DNA of 64,000 nucleotides from Bifidobacterium sp. ESL0728 (GCF_029392015.1 NZ_CP113925.1:1-64000), one strand, 5' to 3'; counted from the stretch's first letter, positions 1 to 12,268 are shown. A program made the numbers and translations. The notes: generated by a model not told the origin, from the letters alone.

Positions 1-349
1 GGCTGATCGGCGGCCGGATACACCGGTTATTCCATACCTTTGGATTATTCGGACGATTTCTCCTGTACTCCGCGGTACCGAAGCATCCGCGGTACCGAAG
101 CGTACGGTTTTGTCCGTTTCACAGACAAAGTGTGTCAAATGCGTACCGGCGCCAACTCATTGCGCGGGATCATCCAGATACGTGTCGAAATGGACGATGC
201 AGATATTGCCGATGAAGGCAAAACTGCCGCTGAGATGGTATGGAGAACGATAAGCATCGAACAGCACGTAATGCATATATACAATTCCCGCGCCATCATC
301 CATCAGCCGCGACACCGCTTCTGACAGACGATTTTGGCTGATTTTCGGG
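1..349. other. dnaA-dnaN intergenic region, left part, no gene seen
   Basis: No frame here resembles the C-terminus of DnaA, so dnaA is presumed to end before base 1. Short open frames exist on both strands but none has a convincing ribosome site or recognisable product. A 14-bp direct repeat (cgcggtaccgaagc) occurs at 71-84 and 88-101. The stretch is best read as the left flank of the origin. Confidence 0.5.
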
Positions 350-629
350 TTATCCACCCTGCGACACACCGTCTGTGGAAAGAAATTTTGGAAAATTTAT
401 CCACATAGTTATTCACAAATGGGGGTAAACTCTGCGGATAAACCGTGGATACCCCCAATGAAAGCGGTGGAAAAGTCGTGGACTGCCTTTCAAAGATTGT
501 GGACAGAAAAAGCATGAAGCCTCGGCGGTGGATAACTTGGCGTTTTATCCACAATTCTTCGCTTAGTTATCCACATGGTCGCAAACGGTGGATAAGGCTG
601 TTCGTAAGCGGTTTCAGCAGTTATCCACA
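350..629. other. oriC: chromosomal replication origin (DnaA-box cluster)
   Basis: Nine 9-mers match the DnaA box TTATCCACA with zero to two mismatches. Perfect forward copies lie at 397-405, 545-553, 567-575 and 621-629. Near matches lie at 350-358 (TTATCCACC) and 409-417 (TTATTCACA). Reverse-strand copies lie at 433-441, 527-535 and 587-595. This density just upstream of dnaN is the classical actinobacterial oriC position between dnaA and dnaN. The sequence between the boxes at 380-400 is AT-rich and could be part of the unwinding element, but this was not tested. Confidence 0.9.
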
Positions 630-772
630 TATTCACCGTGCTTATTATCCTGATTACTAGAACAAACTTACGTTTCATCATTGTAAGAATTGCGAACAAG
701 TTGAATCCGTATCTCACGGTTAAAAGAAGCAACTAGAATAGAAACCAGTTATTCACCCAAAGTAGGAGCACT

Positions 773-1894
773 ATGAAAGTCGAAATCAACTCCACCGCAC
801 TTGCGGACGCGGTTGCCTGGACCACACGTGTCATCGATGCACGGCCAGCTAACCCGATTCTCGCCGGTATCAAGCTTGAAGCTGCCGACGGAACATTGCA
901 GCTTTCCGCCTTCAACTATGAGATTTCCGCACGTCACCACATCGAAGCAGGTGTTGATGAAGCCGGAAAGGTGCTCGTTCAAGGCAAGTTGCTGGCCGAT
1001 ATCACCAAGTCGTTGCCGCAGGAAAAAACCTATCTTTCCACCACCGACACCACGCTGACGATTACGTCCGGCAAATCGACGTTCAATCTGCAGCTTATGC
1101 CGGAAAGTGAATATCCGGATCTGCCAGAAGCACCGGCGATGCTCGGCCAGGTCGATGCACCGACGTTCGTTCAGGCAGTGTCGCAGGCTTCGGTCGCAGT
1201 TTCGCACGAGGAAAACCGTCCGGTATTAACCGGCGTGCGTATTCAGTTCAACGGCGAAAAAGTCGTGATGACCTCCACCGACCGCTTCCGACTCTCCCGT
1301 TCCAGCTTTACCTGGACTCCACAGGACAGCAATCTGGAAACCGAAACGCTGGTTCGCGGCTCGCTGCTGCGAGATGTGGCCCGCGCTGTCGACGAACACC
1401 AGAATGTGGTCATCGATTTCAACCCGGAAAGCCCGTCATTGCTTGGTTTCGAGAACGCCGGCCGCGTTTCGACCTCGCAGTTGATTGACGGCGAATTCCC
1501 CGCGGTCGATAGGCTTTTCGCTGACGAATACCCGATCGAAGCCGTGATTTCCAAGGAAGCGTTGCTCGGCGCCATCAAGCGTGTGGCACTGGTTGCGGAA
1601 CGTAATGCGCCGATTCGTATGGTCTTCGAAGGCCAGACTCTGACGCTTTCCGCCGGAACCGCCGACGAATCCCAGGCCAAGGAAGTGCTCGACATCGACA
1701 TGGACGGCGAGAATATCACCGTCGCCTTCAACCCGTCGTATCTGATCGAGGGGTTGAGCGCCATCACCGAACCGTTCGTGCGCATGAAGATGACCACCGC
1801 CGTCAAGCCGGTCGAGTTCAACGGGCAGCAGGAAGCCGATTCCGACGAATCGATGGATTATCGTTATCTGCTCGTGCCGATGCGTTTCAACTGA
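773..1894 (+). CDS. dnaN: DNA polymerase III subunit beta (sliding clamp)
   Basis: A 373-residue protein of normal length for the beta clamp, which encircles DNA and tethers the replicative polymerase and repair enzymes. Typical beta-clamp segments are visible: SEYPDLPE near residue 110, RPVLTGVRIQF near 155 and STDRFRLS near 170. The C-terminus ends YRYLLVPMRFN, which matches the family's usual ending with its conserved P-M-R. The start ATG is preceded by a good ribosome site (taggag). It follows oriC directly, as in other actinobacteria, and is closed by its own strong terminator, so it may be transcribed separately from recF. Confidence 0.97.
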   Translation: MKVEINSTALADAVAWTTRVIDARPANPILAGIKLEAADGTLQLSAFNYEISARHHIEAGVDEAGKVLVQGKLLADITKSLPQEKTYLSTTDTTLTITSGKSTFNLQLMPESEYPDLPEAPAMLGQVDAPTFVQAVSQASVAVSHEENRPVLTGVRIQFNGEKVVMTSTDRFRLSRSSFTWTPQDSNLETETLVRGSLLRDVARAVDEHQNVVIDFNPESPSLLGFENAGRVSTSQLIDGEFPAVDRLFADEYPIEAVISKEALLGAIKRVALVAERNAPIRMVFEGQTLTLSAGTADESQAKEVLDIDMDGENITVAFNPSYLIEGLSAITEPFVRMKMTTAVKPVEFNGQQEADSDESMDYRYLLVPMRFN

Positions 1895-1913
1895 TTTCTA
1901 AAGTGCAGAATTT

Positions 1914-1967
1914 ATCTTACGGTGTTCACTAATTTAGTTGCACACCGTAAGATATTTTTCTTTTTTG
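1914..1967 (+). terminator. rho-independent terminator after dnaN
   Basis: A perfect 12-bp stem, atcttacggtgt at 1914-1925 pairing with acaccgtaagat at 1942-1953, has a 16-nt loop. It is followed by a T-rich tract (1954-1967). It separates dnaN from recF. Confidence 0.9.
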
Positions 1968-2005
1968 CTTTATTTTTATCCATACGTACAAGGTGAGGGG
2001 TTCGG

Positions 2006-3610
2006 GTGTATATCTCGCGGCTGGCGCTTGACCATTTCCGTTCATGGCCGCACCTCGTCGTCGATTTCAAACCCGGGGTGACCATACTCAAAGGTGCGAA
2101 CGGACTCGGGAAAACCAATATCGTGGAGGCCATTGAAGTGCTCTCCACCGGCTCCAGCCACCGTGTATCCAGCTCGCTGCCGCTGATCGAGCGCGGGGAG
2201 GCAAAGGCAACCATCCGTGCCAATGTCAATGAAGGCAACGCTAACGGCGAAGAGAGTAATGCTGAAATCATTCATGAGCAGGGTGAAAATGGCGATGCTC
2301 AAGGTGCCACAAATTTTCCAGCCGCTGCGGATGCAAAGAACACTGGGCAATTGAATGTTCAGGGTCAGGAAAATGCAGTACTTACTGATTCCACCATGTC
2401 TCATGGCAATATTGATAGCGGCAATTCTCTTGCAGATGGCAAGGTTCGCGAAACCACCTACGAGGTGACCATCGCTGCGCGGGGAGCCAATCGCGGGCGC
2501 ATTAACGGCGGCAATTCGCTCTATATGCGCGATATTGTGGGCAAAGTGCCAAGCGTCTCGTTCACACCGGATGATCAACGGCTGGTGGCGGGTGATCCGG
2601 CGGGAAGACGCGGATTCCTCGATCAGGCCGGGTCACTGCTGATTGCCGGTTATGCCGCCAACCTTTCGAATGCCAACAAAATCGCCAAGCAACGGGCCGC
2701 GCTTTTGAAGCAACTCGGACAACGTGGCGAGCCGGGCGATGCCCAGAACGCCGCGCTCAACGGGTTGGAAATATGGACTGGGCAGTTCATTGGTGTCGGT
2801 GTCGCTTTGACCCGAGCCCGCGCCGGATTGATCGAACGCTTGGCCGGGCCGTTCTCGCGTATTTACGACGAGCTTGCGGGGAAACCGCAGCATGCCGGGC
2901 TTCAATATGCACCCTCGTTCGAGGAGGTGCTGGACTTCGAACAGCCGGAACCGGAGATCAGCAAGCATTATCAACGGCTGTATGCCGGCGAAATCGCACG
3001 CGGACGCAATCTCATCGGTCCGCATCGCGACGATATGACCTTGACGCTCGACGGGATGTCGGCGCGCGAATTCGCCTCCAACGGCGAAATGTGGACCATG
3101 GCGCTCGCTTTGAAAATGGCGCTGCTCGAAGAGATCACCGAGACGCAGCAAGTCAAGCCCATCGTCATTTTGGATGATGTTTTCGCCCAGCTCGATGAAA
3201 CCAGACGCAAGCAGATTCTTGATTTCGCGATGCAGCAGGATCAGGTGCTGATTACCGTCGCCGCGGCCAGCGATATTCCCATGAATGAAGCCCAAGCCGG
3301 CAATGCCACGATTATTGATGTCACTGAACTCAAGGCCGAGGCACAAGACGAAAACGCGAATCTGGTCGCGCAACTACAAGCCGCACGGGAAAGCAAGAAA
3401 GACAATCCTGGTAACGATGCTGATTCAAACGAGCAGCAAGCCAATGAGCCCGTGAATATTGAAGCTGGCCAAAAAGGTCAAGATTCAGTCGAATATAACA
3501 ATTATTCCGGCAACAGCCGGTTCAACGTTTCTAACGATAAACCAGGTCAAAATCACGCAAATCATGGCGCTAAAGAATTAAGCGATACCAGTGACGGAGC
3601 ACAATCATGA
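2006..3610 (+). CDS. recF: DNA replication and repair protein RecF, with long insertions
   Basis: RecF is an SMC-like ATPase that helps load RecA at single-strand gaps. Visible motifs are the N-terminus YISRLALDHFRSW, Walker A GANGLGKT (residues 30-37), RGRNLIGPHRDD (signature region) and Walker B/D-loop ILDDVFAQLDETRR. The start is GTG, chosen because AGGTGAGGGG lies just upstream and the family N-terminus begins here. At 534 residues it is far longer than the roughly 360-400 typical of RecF. About 75 residues (74-148), rich in N/G/E/Q, are inserted within the first lobe, and about 100 residues of N/Q/D-rich tail follow the ATPase core. The stop overlaps the dciA start (ATGA), implying coupling. 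Confidence 0.93.
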   Translation: MYISRLALDHFRSWPHLVVDFKPGVTILKGANGLGKTNIVEAIEVLSTGSSHRVSSSLPLIERGEAKATIRANVNEGNANGEESNAEIIHEQGENGDAQGATNFPAAADAKNTGQLNVQGQENAVLTDSTMSHGNIDSGNSLADGKVRETTYEVTIAARGANRGRINGGNSLYMRDIVGKVPSVSFTPDDQRLVAGDPAGRRGFLDQAGSLLIAGYAANLSNANKIAKQRAALLKQLGQRGEPGDAQNAALNGLEIWTGQFIGVGVALTRARAGLIERLAGPFSRIYDELAGKPQHAGLQYAPSFEEVLDFEQPEPEISKHYQRLYAGEIARGRNLIGPHRDDMTLTLDGMSAREFASNGEMWTMALALKMALLEEITETQQVKPIVILDDVFAQLDETRRKQILDFAMQQDQVLITVAAASDIPMNEAQAGNATIIDVTELKAEAQDENANLVAQLQAARESKKDNPGNDADSNEQQANEPVNIEAGQKGQDSVEYNNYSGNSRFNVSNDKPGQNHANHGAKELSDTSDGAQS

Positions 3611-4104
3611 CCCCGCCGATCGCCGAACAACTGCATCTTGACCAGCGCAAACTGCCGGCCGAAGTCTTTAACCGGCTTTCTTCCCGTGCCGGCGCACGTA
3701 AAGAATGGAAAGCTCGCGAGGAAAACGCGTGGAACAACTTCGGCAAACCCGGGCGCGACCCGGGCAAGCTCGGCGGAGTCATGTCCGTCATCGCCGCCGA
3801 CGGCGACTGGACCCCGCATCTGAAGCTCGCGCAGCTGCGTAATCACTGGGATCAGGTGGTCGGTCCCGCCATCGCCAGCCATTCCGTGGTCACCGATTTC
3901 CGCGACGGCGTGCTTACGATCAACACCGAATCCAACGCTTGGGCCACACAGCTGACCTATCTTATCCCCCAGCTCACCGCGACCATCCGTCAGCGACTCA
4001 AAGGCCTTGAAATCCGTGAAATCCGAGTCACCGGTCCGCAATCGCATAACTTCAGGCGCGGGGTCGGCGGCCGGCGTTATCCGAACCGTTATGGACGTAG
4101 ATAA
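3607..4104 (+). CDS. dciA: DciA family protein (DUF721), replicative helicase loader
   Basis: A 165-residue protein with the DUF721/DciA domain. The motifs LRNHWDQVVGPAIASHS (about 78-94) and the segment LTINTESNAWATQLTYL are diagnostic. DciA proteins interact with DnaB and help load the helicase in bacteria lacking DnaC/DnaI. The start codon overlaps the recF stop by four bases, so translation is probably coupled. The C-terminus is Arg-rich (RRGVGGRRYPNRYGRR), suggesting nucleic-acid contact. The position between recF and gyrB is the standard actinobacterial one. Confidence 0.9.
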   Translation: MTPPIAEQLHLDQRKLPAEVFNRLSSRAGARKEWKAREENAWNNFGKPGRDPGKLGGVMSVIAADGDWTPHLKLAQLRNHWDQVVGPAIASHSVVTDFRDGVLTINTESNAWATQLTYLIPQLTATIRQRLKGLEIREIRVTGPQSHNFRRGVGGRRYPNRYGRR

Positions 4105-4265
4105 CAAAATTTCATCTTTTGGGGGCAATGCCTTGAAAGTCCCCATATCCGAGTAAAATGACCACTATATGGTTAAACCTCTAGAAGCCCCCATTATTTG
4201 CTTTCTAGAGTGTATCGCCCGCGCAAGAAGCCTTTCGTGCGAGGGAAAATGCAGGAAGGAACCTT

Positions 4266-6386
4266 GTGGCAGACTCTGAAGTGAACAACGAGAATACCAA
4301 TACCGCCGATGATGACAGCAACGAACCCAAAACCGAAGCCCAGATTGAAGCGGAAACCGATGATTTGGAGGACGCCCAACTCGACGACTCGCTCGCACCT
4401 GAGCACTACGATGCCAGCGATCTGAGGGTGCTCGAAGGCCTTGAAGCTGTGCGTATCCGTCCGGGCATGTACATCGGCTCCACCGGCCCGCGCGGCCTGC
4501 ACCACCTGGTCTACGAGATCGTCGACAACTCCGTGGACGAGGCGCTCGCGGGCTATGCGACGCATATCGAAGTTACGATTCTTCCGGATAACGGCGTGCG
4601 CGTGGTCGACAACGGCCGCGGCATCCCCGTCGACGAGGTGCCCGGAGAGGGCGTTTCCGGCGTCGAGACGGTGATGACCAAGCTGCACGCAGGCGGCAAG
4701 TTCGGCGGCGGCGGTTACGCGGTATCCGGCGGTCTGCACGGCGTCGGTATCAGCGTTGTCAACGCACTTTCCACTGAAATCGATGTGGAGGTGCGTCGTC
4801 AGGGTTATCACTGGACGCAAAACTTCAAAGACCAGAAGGCCACTGCCCCGTTGAAGCAGGGTGCGTCGATGGCCGAAGGTGAGTCCACCGGCACGTCCGT
4901 GACGTTCTGGGCCGACCCCAAGATTTTCGAAACCACCGAATACGATTTCGAGACCCTCCGCTCTCGCTTCCAGCAAATGGCGTTCCTCAACAAGGGCCTG
5001 CGCATCAGCCTCACCGACGAGCGCAAGCACAACGTCGCTGGCGATGAGGTCGCCGGCGAGGACGATGCCACCGAAGAAAAGCCGGAAACCGTCTCCTACT
5101 GCTACCAGAACGGCATCAAGGATTACGTCGCTTACCTGGTCAAGTCCCGCAAGGCCACGCCGATCGAGGAAGACGTCATCGACCTTGAAGCCGAAGACCT
5201 GAATCTCGGTATCTCCGCCGAAATCGCGCTGCAATGGACCACCGCCTATTCCGAGGCCGTGCACACTTTCGCCAACACGATTTCCACCACTGAAGGCGGC
5301 ACCCACGAAGAGGGCTTCCGCGCCGCGTTGACCAGCCTGGTCAATCGTTATGCGCGCGACAAGAACCTTTTGAAGGAGAAGGACGACAACCTCTCCGGCG
5401 ACGACGTTCGCGAGGGTTTGACCGCCGTGGTGTCCGTCAAGCTCACCAACCCGCAGTTCGAGGGCCAGACCAAGACCAAGCTCGGCAATTCCGAAGCCAA
5501 GACCTTCGTGCAGCGCGTGATGACCGATCGCCTCGGCGACTGGTTCGACGCCCACCCGAGCGATGCCAAGAACATCATCCAGAAGGCACTTGAAGCCTCG
5601 CACGCGCGTATCGCCGCCAAGAAGGCCCGCGAGAACACGCGCCGCAAGTCCGTTTTCGAGACTGCCGGCATGCCCGACAAGCTCAAGGATTGCCAGTCCA
5701 ACAACCCCGAGGAATGCGAGCTGTTCATCGTCGAGGGCGATTCCGCAGGCGGCTCCGCCATTCAGGGCCGCAACCCGATCACGCAGGCCATCCTGCCGCT
5801 TCGTGGCAAGATTTTGAACACCGAACGCGCCTCCATCGACCGCATCATGAAATCCGACACCATCGAGGCTCTGATTACGGCCGTCGGCGGCGGATACGGC
5901 GAGGACTTCGACCTGAACAAGGTGCGTTACCACAAGGTCATCATCATGGCCGATGCAGATGTCGACGGCGCACATATCGCAACGCTCAACCTGACGCTCT
6001 TCTTCCGCTACATGCGGCCGATGATTTACGCCGGTTACATTTACGTCGCCATGCCGCCGCTGTACCGCATCAAGTGGACCAAGGGCCCGCACAGCTTCGT
6101 CTATACCGACGCCGAACGTGACCGTGTCTTGAAAGAAGGCAAGGAAGCCGGACGCCAGCTGCCGAAGGGCGAAGGCATCCAGCGCTACAAGGGCTTGGGC
6201 GAGATGAGCTATCAGGAGCTGTGGGGCACCACCATGGATCCCGAGCACCGCATTTTGAAGCAGGTGACGATCGATGACGCGGCCCAGGCCGACGAGACCT
6301 TCTCCATGCTGATGGGTGACGAGGTTGGCCCCCGCCGCGAGTTCATCCAGCGCAATGCTCCGAGTGCGAAGTTCATCGACGCGTGA
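4266..6386 (+). CDS. gyrB: DNA gyrase subunit B
   Basis: The ATPase and Toprim subunit of gyrase, which introduces negative supercoils. The GHKL ATPase part shows VRIRPGMYIGSTG, IVDNSVDEALAG and GGLHGVGISVVNALS. The Toprim domain shows FIVEGDSAGGSA and IIMADADVDGAHI. The C-terminal segment QRYKGLGEMS is also present. Start is GTG at 4266 with AGGAAGGA (4253-4260) directly upstream; the first 40 residues are an acidic, Asn-rich tail absent from many homologues. Length of 706 fits a gyrase rather than a longer topo IV form. It lies between dciA and gyrA. Confidence 0.97.
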   Translation: MADSEVNNENTNTADDDSNEPKTEAQIEAETDDLEDAQLDDSLAPEHYDASDLRVLEGLEAVRIRPGMYIGSTGPRGLHHLVYEIVDNSVDEALAGYATHIEVTILPDNGVRVVDNGRGIPVDEVPGEGVSGVETVMTKLHAGGKFGGGGYAVSGGLHGVGISVVNALSTEIDVEVRRQGYHWTQNFKDQKATAPLKQGASMAEGESTGTSVTFWADPKIFETTEYDFETLRSRFQQMAFLNKGLRISLTDERKHNVAGDEVAGEDDATEEKPETVSYCYQNGIKDYVAYLVKSRKATPIEEDVIDLEAEDLNLGISAEIALQWTTAYSEAVHTFANTISTTEGGTHEEGFRAALTSLVNRYARDKNLLKEKDDNLSGDDVREGLTAVVSVKLTNPQFEGQTKTKLGNSEAKTFVQRVMTDRLGDWFDAHPSDAKNIIQKALEASHARIAAKKARENTRRKSVFETAGMPDKLKDCQSNNPEECELFIVEGDSAGGSAIQGRNPITQAILPLRGKILNTERASIDRIMKSDTIEALITAVGGGYGEDFDLNKVRYHKVIIMADADVDGAHIATLNLTLFFRYMRPMIYAGYIYVAMPPLYRIKWTKGPHSFVYTDAERDRVLKEGKEAGRQLPKGEGIQRYKGLGEMSYQELWGTTMDPEHRILKQVTIDDAAQADETFSMLMGDEVGPRREFIQRNAPSAKFIDA

Positions 6387-6453
6387 GCGGAGATGAACAG
6401 ACAATGCTGTATCGACGCCTAGGCGGAGATGAACAGACGGCACAGTATCGACG
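6387..6453 (+). repeat. short tandem duplication between gyrB and gyrA
   Basis: The 16-mer gcggagatgaacagac occurs at 6387-6402 and again at 6423-6438, and both copies are followed by a related tail ending gtatcgacg. The period is 36 bp. The first copy begins right after the gyrB stop. Function unknown; it may be a recent slippage duplication in the spacer. Confidence 0.75.
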
Positions 6454-6570
6454 TGTGACGTATATATCGAATGTAACTATCGATATCAAAAAATGAATCC
6501 TAGTTGCATTCGATATAACGACACAAACGGAACAACAGACTTAGTGAATCAATAAACATAAGGATTTACA

Positions 6571-9282
<2,712 letters not shown>

Positions 9283-9320
9283 CACACAATAGATAGCCGA
9301 CTCACCTGAGACGGTGTGAT

Positions 9321-9366
9321 AACGCTGCGGCCGTTGGTACCAAAAGGTATCGGCGGCCGCAGCGTT
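9321..9366 (+). terminator. stem-loop after gyrA, probable terminator
   Basis: The 13-bp inverted repeat aacgctgcggccg (9321-9333) pairs with cggccgcagcgtt (9354-9366) and has a 20-nt loop. It lies 38 bp after the gyrA stop. The following sequence is only mildly T-rich, so efficiency is uncertain. Confidence 0.65.
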
Positions 9367-9501
9367 TGTAGTAATGATGACAAAACCGTCGAAAGAATTC
9401 GCGCCATTTTTCGTCCCCGAAGACTGATAGCCTCTTAGCAGGTTCTTTTGCGCGGAAATAGGCGATTTTAAGCAGTCCGCGTGGTGGGTCAAGGAGTAAT
9501 A

Positions 9502-10062
9502 ATGAACGAAAACGTTGACGATCATCAGTCGCGTCAGGTACGAAACACCAGTGCCGGTGCCGCCGAATCCGAACGCTCACCCCGTGTTGCCCGTTCCGTT
9601 CTTGGGGAAAGTTCGTCTTCCAAGTCGGAATCCGCTCCGTGGCCGTTGAACAACAAAGCGGCTGGCAAAAAAACATCGCGTCCACACCCGCGCACCCCGC
9701 GCGCACGCCGCATGAGTCTTTCACTTACCCGCGTCGACGCTTGGTCCGTGGCCAAGGTGACGCTTTTGCTTTCCGTGGCGGCCGGCATTATCCAAATCGT
9801 TGCGGTTGCGTTGATTTGGGCGCTGTTGAACGTGGTCGGTGTCTTCGACCAAGTCACGCAAATCGTTTCCTCCACCGGCCTTGACACCGGCGGCTTCAAT
9901 CTGGCCAGCATTTTCTCGTTGGGTACCGTGCTCAGTTCCGTCACGATCCTTTCCATCGTGGAAGTCGTTGTGGCGACATTGTTCGCGGTCATCATCGCCG
10001 CCCTTTATAATGTAATTAGTCAGCTCGTTGGTGGTGTGCACGTTACCCTCGGCGATGACTGA
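9502..10062 (+). CDS. DUF3566 domain transmembrane protein
   Basis: A 186-residue actinobacterial membrane protein usually found right after gyrA. The first 70 residues are hydrophilic and basic. Two transmembrane segments follow, roughly VTLLLSVAAGIIQIVAVALI and ILSIVEVVVATLFAVIIAAL, ending with YNVISQLVGGVHVTLGDD as in the family. The ATG at 9502 is preferred because AAGGAG lies at 9491-9496; an upstream GTG at 9481 has no ribosome site. The molecular role of DUF3566 is not established. Confidence 0.85.
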   Translation: MNENVDDHQSRQVRNTSAGAAESERSPRVARSVLGESSSSKSESAPWPLNNKAAGKKTSRPHPRTPRARRMSLSLTRVDAWSVAKVTLLLSVAAGIIQIVAVALIWALLNVVGVFDQVTQIVSSTGLDTGGFNLASIFSLGTVLSSVTILSIVEVVVATLFAVIIAALYNVISQLVGGVHVTLGDD

Positions 10063-10119
10063 TAGTGCGCAGACAGAGCATAAATAGTGCGCAATGAAGT
10101 GACTATGGGATGAAACTAA

Positions 10120-10842
10120 ATGGGAAATACACAGTCAACAAACAGTTCAAAGCGAGATGTTTCTGACAATGAGTCTTCCAAAAAAAAGAAACCAGTAGGC
10201 CCTGCCCACGCGAAGGACACTTCTGGTCGCGTGACGGTTCAGGACATCATTTCGGTCCTTATGTACTGCCTTGTTGCGGTCGTTATCGTAAGCCTGTTGC
10301 GCATATTCGTCATCGGTCTTTACGTGGTTCCTTCCGGTTCCATGGAAACGTCGCTCAATATCGGCGACCATATCGTCACCAACCGGCTTGCCAAGCCCGT
10401 GCTGAAACTCAAGCGCGGCGATGTCGTCGTGTTCAAGGATCCGGCGAATTGGCTAAATTCCGAAAACGTTTTTGCTTCCAATGATTTGGTCAAAAGATTG
10501 ATCGGTTTGCCTGGAGATACGGTGGCCTGCAAGGGCAACGGAGCGCCGGTGACGGTCAATGGTGTGGCGATCGACGAATCCTCGTACCTCAAAGCCGGAG
10601 TCAAACCAAGCAATTTCGCCTTCAAAATGAAGGTGACACCCGGCAATGTGTTTGTACTCGGCGACAACCGCGCCAATTCCGCGGATTCCCGCTACCATAC
10701 CGACGATGGCAACCACGGTCTCGTCCCGCTTGACCGTATCAAGGGAGTCGCCATGCTCACCTACATGCCCACCAGCCGGTTCGGCGTGGTTCATGCGCAC
10801 CACGACGTGTTCGCGAAAGTCGGCGGGGTCGCGCATTCGTAA
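10120..10842 (+). CDS. lepB: signal peptidase I
   Basis: A membrane-anchored serine protease that removes signal peptides from secreted proteins. After a 40-residue cytoplasmic Lys/Ser-rich tail there is one transmembrane segment (about 44-70). The catalytic Ser74 follows in PSGSMETSL. Lys125 in LVKRLIGLPGD is the general base, and box E reads VLGDNRANSADSRYH. Length of 240 is normal for a Gram-positive type I enzyme. It would process the many secreted proteins encoded in this window. Confidence 0.93.
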   Translation: MGNTQSTNSSKRDVSDNESSKKKKPVGPAHAKDTSGRVTVQDIISVLMYCLVAVVIVSLLRIFVIGLYVVPSGSMETSLNIGDHIVTNRLAKPVLKLKRGDVVVFKDPANWLNSENVFASNDLVKRLIGLPGDTVACKGNGAPVTVNGVAIDESSYLKAGVKPSNFAFKMKVTPGNVFVLGDNRANSADSRYHTDDGNHGLVPLDRIKGVAMLTYMPTSRFGVVHAHHDVFAKVGGVAHS

Positions 10843-11037
10843 ATCCTGGAATATTGGATTGGCCGAGTAAATTGTGTTCGACGAGCAGGCTTGCGGGATC
10901 GCAACAATAAGGTCGTTTGGAGCACGTTGCCCCTGTTGAATTTGGTCCGTGATTTTCAGATATCGATACGTGATACATTCGTCGATTCGTGCGGTTAAAG
11001 AAAGGTTTGCAGGATTTCGTAAGCCGCGTCCGCTAAA

Positions 11038-12264
11038 GTGGCCGATGTGATTGCCTACATCAGGAATTTCAGCACCTCGTTCATCCTCGCGATGACGATT
11101 TGGCCGATTCTTTCGGCCGTGCTGACCCTGCCGATTCTCGCGGGGATGTACCACCGCTACCACCGCCTGCGTTCCAGCGCGGTGCTCGCGGCGTATCTGT
11201 GCGTGCTATATGCGCTCGGGCTGGTTACGTTCACGCTCTACCCCATGCCCGACGACCCGGCGAAATATTGCCTCACTCATGCGCATCATCCACAGCTTAA
11301 TGTAATGCAATTTATGACCGATCTTGCAACCGGGGGCAAGAACGCGGCGCTCCAGCTGCTGCTCAACATTATTTTCTTCATTCCCCTCGGTTTCGCGCTT
11401 TCACGCTGGGCGCGCTGGAAGTTTTACGCGGTGATTCCCGTCGGATTCTTGGTATCGCTGTTTATCGAAACCTCACAGCTTACGGGCGTCTGGGGCATCT
11501 ATCCCTGCGCCTACCGCCAGTTCGACGTCGACGATCTTTTGACCAACACGTTGGGTGCAATCATCGGCTGTTTCATCGCTTGGATATACGGGGCTTTGGT
11601 GCCCGTGCGCACTGTCGAGGACAGCCGCGAGGTCATCGAAAAGCCGGGGCTCGTACATCGCGCCGTCGCGCTGATGCTCGATCTGGTATTCATTGTTGTC
11701 GTCGACGGATCGTTGACGCTGGGATCGATTTACCTCTTCCAGAAATCCTCGAAATATCTTCCCAACGGCACGTATGTCTTCCTTGGCCATGCCTTCGGCA
11801 CCGGAGTATCGGACGGCCTGGCGCAATTCTTCACCTTGCTTTCCTTCGTCATTTTCGAGGTGCTTATCCCGGTGACGCATCGCGGGCAGACGCTCGGCGG
11901 CATGTTCACGCACATGAGCTGTGAGACCAAGGAACGGCACGGCGGTGCGCGTGTTGCCTTCTATGTCACCCGGTTGCTGGTGCTGATGCTCGCCACCATG
12001 CTTTTCGCCCAACCCACCCGCCAGCTTGGCTTCATCGTCTTGGTCGCGTTGGTCATCTTCTGGATTTTCGCGCACCAGATGCCCTACGATTTCATCCCCG
12101 GCCGCGATTGGGATGATGGTTCTGGTTATTACGAAGATAATAATAATTATCGAAATGGCGGCGGGAACAGCGCGGGCGGTTATGATAGCGGAAACAGTGG
12201 TGGCTACGATAATGGTTCCGCAGGTTACGGTAACTATCCGCCCTCATTCCAGCCGCGAGGCTAG
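11038..12264 (+). CDS. VanZ-like and RDD domain fusion membrane protein
   Basis: A 408-residue multi-pass membrane protein. The N-terminal half (about 1-185) is a VanZ-like domain, with LLLNIIFFIPLGFALSRWA, SLFIETSQLTGVWG and the conserved FDVDDLLTNTLGAIIG. The middle (about 205-350) has an RDD domain with a characteristic RAVALMLDLV opening. The tail is rich in G/N/Y/D. The GTG at 11038 is used; another GTG at 11047 is possible since neither has a clear ribosome site. VanZ homologues affect teicoplanin tolerance in enterococci, but the role here is unknown. Confidence 0.8.
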   Translation: MADVIAYIRNFSTSFILAMTIWPILSAVLTLPILAGMYHRYHRLRSSAVLAAYLCVLYALGLVTFTLYPMPDDPAKYCLTHAHHPQLNVMQFMTDLATGGKNAALQLLLNIIFFIPLGFALSRWARWKFYAVIPVGFLVSLFIETSQLTGVWGIYPCAYRQFDVDDLLTNTLGAIIGCFIAWIYGALVPVRTVEDSREVIEKPGLVHRAVALMLDLVFIVVVDGSLTLGSIYLFQKSSKYLPNGTYVFLGHAFGTGVSDGLAQFFTLLSFVIFEVLIPVTHRGQTLGGMFTHMSCETKERHGGARVAFYVTRLLVLMLATMLFAQPTRQLGFIVLVALVIFWIFAHQMPYDFIPGRDWDDGSGYYEDNNNYRNGGGNSAGGYDSGNSGGYDNGSAGYGNYPPSFQPRG

Positions 12265-12268
12265 CTGC

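Noticed and set aside
40..324. A 94-residue plus-strand frame at the left edge
   Set aside because: No ribosome site, no DnaA C-terminal motif, no recognisable family; lies in the origin flank.
4133..4159. gyrB promoter TTGAAA / TAAAAT
   Set aside because: The spacer is only 15 bp, too short to call with confidence.
9302..9995. Minus-strand frames opposite the DUF3566 gene
   Set aside because: No motif and they cross a strong terminator; shadow frames.
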